From: Leptolinea sp964420995
GTDB taxonomy: Bacteria; Chloroflexota; Anaerolineae; Anaerolineales; Anaerolineaceae
Length of the DNA: 64,000 nt
NCBI GenBank assembly: GCA_964420995.1
Contig: CAYQUX010000015.1
Location: forward strand, 1-64,000
Direction: 5' to 3'
In this document: piece after piece, positions 59,510-64,000 of the stretch
Position numbering within the stretch: the stretch's first letter is position 1
How the letters are laid out: each line of letters begins with the position of its first letter
The notes under the pieces: model-generated
Seen by the model: the letters and a program-made list of their open reading frames with translations, nothing else
What the model was told of the DNA's origin: nothing
Databases searched by the model: none
Translations under genes and position numbers: made by a program

Positions 59510-60430
59510 ATGCGGGATATGAAAGATGTTTACCTGACACGATTGAAGCGCCAGATTCTTATCAGTTGCACAACGGCTCTGATCGGATTTCCCTGCCTGG
59601 GTGGTTTGTTGTGGTTCATCATTAACGTTCTTGCTCCCGGCATGGAAAACCAGGATTTTCCAGACTCGACAACGATGATAGTGACTGTCGTTTCCGCCTC
59701 GGTAGTGATATGCGTGGCGATCCCCCTGATCATTGGATGGGTGATAATCAAACGCCGCGCCCGGCTTATGGATGAGTTTTTCCTGCCTATGGGGTTTTCC
59801 GGCCGCATGTACATGCTGAACGGCCGGCAATATCACCGCCGCGACGGCAAGCGGGACGTTGATGTCTATTTCTTTCGCGGCCCTACCATCGAGATCCAAA
59901 TCTCGGCACCGGTTGAAGGTGAATTCAGGGCTTTTTACAAAGATTCACTGCCATCTTCCCTTGCCGCAAAATTGAACACGGAAGCCATTGTTTCAAACGA
60001 CCCCGAACTTCTGCCTTATGCGTTCTACCCAGCCACGGCCCAATGGTTGCCGGATTTCTTAGAGAAACCCACAGTTGCTCATGCCATTCATGAGCTGATG
60101 TCTTCTGGCGCCGACTGGGTAATTTTCCGACGGGTGGAATTGCATTCCGGCAAACTTGAACTGCACCTTTCACAAAGCCGGAATATAAACTCGTATCCAC
60201 TGGATCAATTTATATTTGCCAACTGGCTTCGACAACTAAATTTTCTGGCGGATGAACTTGAAGCAGCCGGGCTGCCTGCCATTGACGCCGTGAAACTTGA
60301 TGGGCATGTCAAATCCCGACAGGCGCTGAGCAATTTTCTTCTGGTTGTGATTGCTGGCATAATTGTCGGGTTGCCTTTATGCGCCATAGCCACTATGGTG
60401 ATCATTATCATGGGAGTGGGAAATGGATGA
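59510..60430 (+). CDS. Hypothetical membrane protein
   Basis: A 306-residue protein with two N-terminal membrane helices (about 15-40 and 55-80), a central soluble domain of about 180 residues and a final helix (SNFLLVVIAGIIVGLPLCAI). No domain recognised. The ATG at 59510 follows AAGGTG; GTG at 59501 and ATG at 59519 are alternatives. It overlaps the next gene by eight bases. Confidence 0.65.
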   Translation: MRDMKDVYLTRLKRQILISCTTALIGFPCLGGLLWFIINVLAPGMENQDFPDSTTMIVTVVSASVVICVAIPLIIGWVIIKRRARLMDEFFLPMGFSGRMYMLNGRQYHRRDGKRDVDVYFFRGPTIEIQISAPVEGEFRAFYKDSLPSSLAAKLNTEAIVSNDPELLPYAFYPATAQWLPDFLEKPTVAHAIHELMSSGADWVIFRRVELHSGKLELHLSQSRNINSYPLDQFIFANWLRQLNFLADELEAAGLPAIDAVKLDGHVKSRQALSNFLLVVIAGIIVGLPLCAIATMVIIIMGVGNG

Positions 60431-61058
60431 TCTGTTTACTAGTCTGGTTGTGATTGGTATCACCGGCGTTGTTGTCGCGGCAATTTTCTTTTTCTCCCAT
60501 CGGGCGGGAAAAGAGAAGTCTAAAAATCTCCAGGAACTTGCCTCCCGGCATGGCTGGCAATACACCCCCATATCGGGGAATCTGACGTGGGGCACGAAAA
60601 TTAAAGGAAAGACCTGGGAGTTGATCGCCCGGTCTGAATCTGTCGGTCAATCCAGCGACTCTGGATCATCCAATATTCAAAGCGACACGGTCTGGTCGTG
60701 CAACTGGATAACGCCTCAAAGCCATACGCTGTTTATTGGACCTCGATATTCAACTGAATCAACTGGCGGATTATTCTTCCCGCCTGAACTGAACGGCTTG
60801 AAAGAGATCAATCCCGGTCTGGATGAACTCGTCAAGCGGTATGTCTTTATGGGAAAGGATGAAACCTCATTTGATTTCCTGCGAATATCCACCATCCCCC
60901 GCCAGTTGCAGGCATGGCCTGACAAACATCGCCCCCTGATCAAGATCACACCTGCCGGAATGGAAATTTCCATCAAAGGGTATCGGTTGGACACCCCGGA
61001 AGAATTGGAAAAGGTCATTCTTCTGGGAGAATCAATCGCTTCAGCTATTGGGCAATAA
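60423..61058 (+). CDS. Hypothetical membrane-anchored protein
   Basis: A 211-residue protein with one N-terminal helix (about 5-25) and a soluble region whose start (ELASRHGWQYTPISGNLTWG) resembles DUF3137-like or similar cytoplasmic domains seen with such anchors. The start overlaps the previous gene by eight bases and the next gene begins 23 bases after the end, indicating an operon of three. Function unknown. Confidence 0.65.
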   Translation: MDDLFTSLVVIGITGVVVAAIFFFSHRAGKEKSKNLQELASRHGWQYTPISGNLTWGTKIKGKTWELIARSESVGQSSDSGSSNIQSDTVWSCNWITPQSHTLFIGPRYSTESTGGLFFPPELNGLKEINPGLDELVKRYVFMGKDETSFDFLRISTIPRQLQAWPDKHRPLIKITPAGMEISIKGYRLDTPEELEKVILLGESIASAIGQ

Positions 61059-61081
61059 CCATATTGTTTGGAGGAGGAGAA

Positions 61082-62791
61082 ATGAGACAAAAAAATAGAG
61101 CGGTTTTTTTCATTTGCCTGATCGTATTGGTTTTCATGCTCTCCTGCTCTCTTATGGGTGGGTTGGGAGCATCTTCTTCGGGAGATAAATACCTGGGAGA
61201 TGAATACAGCAGTGAGAACGGAGGATTTTCCATCCGCAAAGCCAAAGAGTACGATTTTCAGGAAGTGATTGGGATTGTAAACATGATCGCTCCCGGAGGG
61301 AATGACAAGGTTGGACCGGGAATCCTGGTTATGGGTGGATTGACCACGAAAGGCACGACGAATGAAAGCCTGGTTGAAAAAATTGGCGACGAATCAGGAG
61401 ATATCAAGGCGTCAAATATAAAGTCGATCAAAATATCCGGAATTGACGGGTTATCAGCAGATTTAAATGGGACATATGAAGAACAAAAGGTAAAGGGCAA
61501 AATTGTGGTTGCCATGGTAACCGATGAACAGCAATTTACCATGATGGGATTTTCCCCTGAAGATAAATGGAAAGATGTGTCACCCGTTTATGATGCTGTA
61601 CTGGGAACGGTCAAATTCTTCGAACCAAAACCGGTGCCAGACATCATACCGGAAATTGTGCCTACCGAAGAAACGGCTGTGGAACCCGAAGCGCCTGCCG
61701 AACCGGCAAATGAAACCGAATCAGAACCGGCTTATGATTTGCCTACGGCCAGACCCGGCGAGTTGCGCCAGTGGGCTGTTTCTGCCAGAGCGAGTTCTCA
61801 ATATGGAAATCCTGAATGGGCGGCTTCCCAGGCTACTGGTGAACCGAATGTCTATGAATGCGGCGACAATACCAATGCCTGGGCTTCGTACAATAGTAAT
61901 ACGGTTGAGTGGATTGAGTTGACCTATGAAAAACCTGTAACGCCGACGGAGATCAATATCTATCAAAGCTACAATCCCTCACAGGTCATCCAGGTGCAGA
62001 TGATCGCAACGGATGGAAGCAAGAAAACTGTCTGGAGCGGATACCCGGAAGAGGTGGGATATTGCCCTGATGTTCTATCTTTTGCCGATTTCCCCCAAAA
62101 ATCCGATGTGAACAAAATCCGTATCACAATAGATCAACGCGTTACAGGATGGGGGTGGAATGAAATTGACGCAGTGGAATTGGTTGGGTTGACAGATGAG
62201 ACAAGCGCTGACCCCCCGAAAGCAAACCCGACTCCAAAGAGCAAAGCCACTGCCGGTGCCGCGAAACCAGCCCCGAGTAATTACACCGGCTGGATGGCGG
62301 GGAAGAATTACCAGGGTTTTGCAGCCATCGTGATCAATAAGACCACTGTTAAAGAGATTGATGGGCTTATTGGCATAAAGGGCAAGAAGAGCACCGAAAA
62401 CTACAAACCCCGCCCTGATCATAAAGACACATATATTTATGATTTTCCCGAAGGAATGAAAGCCTATGTTGGTATTTTGACCGATGGAAAAGTTTACAAA
62501 AAGTCGATCTCACCGGCAAATGCCTATCCCAAAGATTTTAAACTGGCCACGGTGACAAAAGAGAATTACAAAATTCTGGATGAGCAATTCAAGAAGAATA
62601 AATCCATACCTTATGCCGACATGGCGAATCTGTTGAAATCCCCTGGTTTTATCCGCGAATCGTACATAGCGGATGGAAAAATTAAGGTTACGTACGAATG
62701 GTATGCGCCGAACGGAGACCGCATGAGCGGTTTCTTCATCGATGGGAATTTAACCGGCATGGCTGGTCTGGCATTTATCCCCAAAGAGTAA
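61082..62791 (+). CDS. Multidomain lipoprotein: PsbP-like, discoidin-like and BLIP-like regions
   Basis: A 569-residue exported protein with lipobox FMLSC. Residues about 40-190 resemble the PsbP-like units of the 53608 protein. A Pro/Glu linker leads to a galactose-binding (discoidin-like) domain (about 225-375; ARASSQYGNPEWAASQATG, then GWGWNEIDAVEL). The C-terminal region (NYKILDEQFKKNKSIPYADM, then YEWYAPNGDRMSGFFIDG) has the layout of SmpA/BLIP folds. A glycan- or protein-binding surface role is inferred. GGAGGAGGAG precedes the ATG. Confidence 0.82.
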   Translation: MRQKNRAVFFICLIVLVFMLSCSLMGGLGASSSGDKYLGDEYSSENGGFSIRKAKEYDFQEVIGIVNMIAPGGNDKVGPGILVMGGLTTKGTTNESLVEKIGDESGDIKASNIKSIKISGIDGLSADLNGTYEEQKVKGKIVVAMVTDEQQFTMMGFSPEDKWKDVSPVYDAVLGTVKFFEPKPVPDIIPEIVPTEETAVEPEAPAEPANETESEPAYDLPTARPGELRQWAVSARASSQYGNPEWAASQATGEPNVYECGDNTNAWASYNSNTVEWIELTYEKPVTPTEINIYQSYNPSQVIQVQMIATDGSKKTVWSGYPEEVGYCPDVLSFADFPQKSDVNKIRITIDQRVTGWGWNEIDAVELVGLTDETSADPPKANPTPKSKATAGAAKPAPSNYTGWMAGKNYQGFAAIVINKTTVKEIDGLIGIKGKKSTENYKPRPDHKDTYIYDFPEGMKAYVGILTDGKVYKKSISPANAYPKDFKLATVTKENYKILDEQFKKNKSIPYADMANLLKSPGFIRESYIADGKIKVTYEWYAPNGDRMSGFFIDGNLTGMAGLAFIPKE

Positions 62792-62798
62792 AAAAAAG

Positions 62799-62833
62799 CA
62801 GACAATCACGGGAGGGGGAACCGTGATTGTCTG
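62799..62833. terminator. Intrinsic terminator between convergent genes
   Basis: Thirteen-base stem CAGACAATCACGG / CCGTGATTGTCTG. The T-tract is best on the minus strand (TGCTTTTTTT), so it mainly serves the 62866-63375 gene. Confidence 0.82.
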
Positions 62834-62865
62834 TATTGCCTGATCCGATAAACCGGGGCAGATTG

Positions 62866-63375
62866 TTATTCAAGACTGCTGAAAATGCTGGTGAATAACT
62901 CCTGCAATTTTGACTGGATGGAATTCTGCGATGTGCTGCCATAGGCGATATCGTTTAACGAATCCTGTTCCTGCATGGCGTATTGCTCATCGGGCGGTTT
63001 CATACCCGGATTGGAGGGCGGCTCAGGCGGTTTGAGTTGGGAAATGTCGCCGCCATTGGCAACGTCGCGAAACCTGGCTGCCAGATCAGAGAGCATGGAA
63101 CTGGCGGATGATAAATCTTCATCTTCCGCGGCAGCTTCCAGTTTATCGGCAATACTTGATACAACTTCCTGAAATTTCTCAGGATCTGATTCTTTCAATT
63201 CCTGCAATTTTTGAAAGAACTCTGCCGGATTGGACGTTTCTGAGGAATCAGTTCCTGACAATCCAAACATCCCCATGGGTGGAGGCGGCGGTTGAGTTCC
63301 ATTTACCCCGGTCGTTCCCGCTGACCCGGTGATCTGCTGCAAATACGGGTTGCTGCTGATGCTTTCTATTGACAT
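62866..63375 (-). CDS. Hypothetical low-complexity helical protein
   Basis: A 169-residue protein without signal peptide or membrane segment. A Gly/Pro-rich start (QPPPPPMGMFGLSG) leads to a helical segment (FFQKLQELKESDPEKFQEVV, then SSIADKLEAAAED) and a Pro-rich spacer, ending in a helix (LQELFTSIFSSLE). AAAGGAGCCTGT precedes the ATG. It lies 211 bases from the divergent response regulator gene. Unrecognised. Confidence 0.65.
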   Translation of the reverse strand: MSIESISSNPYLQQITGSAGTTGVNGTQPPPPPMGMFGLSGTDSSETSNPAEFFQKLQELKESDPEKFQEVVSSIADKLEAAAEDEDLSSASSMLSDLAARFRDVANGGDISQLKPPEPPSNPGMKPPDEQYAMQEQDSLNDIAYGSTSQNSIQSKLQELFTSIFSSLE

Positions 63376-63586
63376 ACAGGCTCCTTTGTATAGTCTGGTG
63401 GGCGTATTACCGGTCAGTAAGTTCCAGGGGGTGGTACTTCTGTCTGGGTAATCCGTGGTTGGTTACTTACCATCTTAAATATCTGGTCATAAAGAATCCA
63501 TGAAGAAAATGTTGAGAAGTATGGAGAAAATTCTCAATACATCATCACTATTTGCACCTATGGGATAATTGTTTGAGGTAAGGCGT

Positions 63587-64000
63587 ATGACCGGTACGAT
63601 ACTGATCGTGGAAGATGAAGAGCAGATCGTGGAGATTTGCCGTGATTATCTGGCGGCAGATGGATTCAGCGTGATTTCGGCGGCAAACGGCCCGGATGGA
63701 TTGGTGTTGGCCCGCAAGGAGAAACCATCCCTGATTGTGTTGGACCTGATGCTCCCCGGACTGGGCGGAATGGAAATTTGCAGGATCCTCCGAGCGGAAA
63801 GCTCTGTGCCGATCATCATGCTCACAGCCCGGCAAAGCGAACTGGACAAATTGACCGGGCTGAATTCCGGGGCGGATGATTACATGACGAAACCTTTCAG
63901 CCCGCGTGAACTGGTGGCGCGCGTGCACACCAACTTGCGGCGGGTATCCATGGACACCCATAGAGATAGCCCGGCTGACTCTTCCATACGCCTTGACAGG
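63587..64000 (+). CDS. Response regulator, receiver domain, cut by the window edge
   Basis: An open frame of 138 codons from ATG at 63587 to the last base, without a stop. The product is a receiver domain: ILIVEDEEQIVEICRDYL, LIVLDLMLPGLGG with the phosphoacceptor Asp, IMLTARQSELDK and MTKPFSPRELVARVHTNLRR. The start of an output domain, probably OmpR-type, lies beyond the window. GAGGTAAGG precedes the ATG. Confidence 0.93.
   Translation, partial: MTGTILIVEDEEQIVEICRDYLAADGFSVISAANGPDGLVLARKEKPSLIVLDLMLPGLGGMEICRILRAESSVPIIMLTARQSELDKLTGLNSGADDYMTKPFSPRELVARVHTNLRRVSMDTHRDSPADSSIRLDR

Overview
The window looks like a chromosomal stretch of a Chloroflexota bacterium, most likely of class Anaerolineae. 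This is an inference from gene content: many lipoproteins with Thr/Pro-rich linkers, NBR1-Ig-like, SH3b, DUF3048 and DUF3160 secreted proteins, a MoxR/DUF58/DUF4129 cluster, and CAD-like pyrimidine genes. Gene density is high and GC is moderate, with a few AT-richer islands. A run of 100 N at 51882-51981, inside a repeat array, shows this is a draft scaffold. I see no rRNA, tRNA or CRISPR array.

Layout. 14-1607: a small hypothetical gene and class II fructose-bisphosphate aldolase. 1678-3708: a REP/RAYT mobile region with an AT-rich M23-peptidase-like gene. 3705-6289: a merR-akr-akr operon with a textbook MerR promoter. 6473-9586: an alpha/beta hydrolase, a GT39-type glycosyltransferase and a duplicated calcium-loop membrane protein. 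9927-14214: a DUF4129, membrane protein, MoxR, DUF58, membrane protein operon. 14387-24081: ClC channel, old yellow enzyme, a possible divergent uracil-DNA-glycosylase relative, a Tat-exported amidohydrolase, DUF3788, and divergent holB and pcrA. 24274-28609: a lipoprotein, a LysM/coiled-coil pair and AzlCD. 28610-30107: palindromic repeats, a decayed gene tail and an SH3b repeat lipoprotein. 30488-36025: the pyrimidine operon pyrC-pyrB-pyrFE-pyrD with an M48 peptidase, preceded by a structured leader and terminator. 36137-43769: an NBR1-Ig lipoprotein, two DUF3048 paralogues, a 162-bp tandem repeat, a SIMPL protein and a two-component system. 43806-51407: an ATPase, LOG, small conserved proteins, an ABC exporter and two adjacent UbiA-type proteins. 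51525-52290: a MITE-like array around the assembly gap. 52294-64000: Cys-rich redox proteins, then a run of large secreted or membrane proteins, ending in a response regulator cut by the window edge.

How the genes work together. pyrC, pyrB, pyrFE and pyrD cover every step from carbamoyl phosphate to UMP. merR and the two aldo-keto reductases look like a stress-induced carbonyl-detoxification unit. MoxR, DUF58 and DUF4129 form the usual chaperone-type envelope module. AzlC and AzlD make one exporter. The regulator and kinase at 41633-43769 form one two-component pair, followed by the SIMPL gene.

Several genes have a -10 box only 6-10 bases before an ATG and no Shine-Dalgarno, which suggests leaderless transcripts. 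The most interesting items are the RAYT element bounded by 33-bp inverted REPs and its truncated sibling, the structured leader before pyrC, the CAD-like DHOase and ATCase genes, the degenerate/canonical UbiA pair, and the MITE array that broke the assembly.
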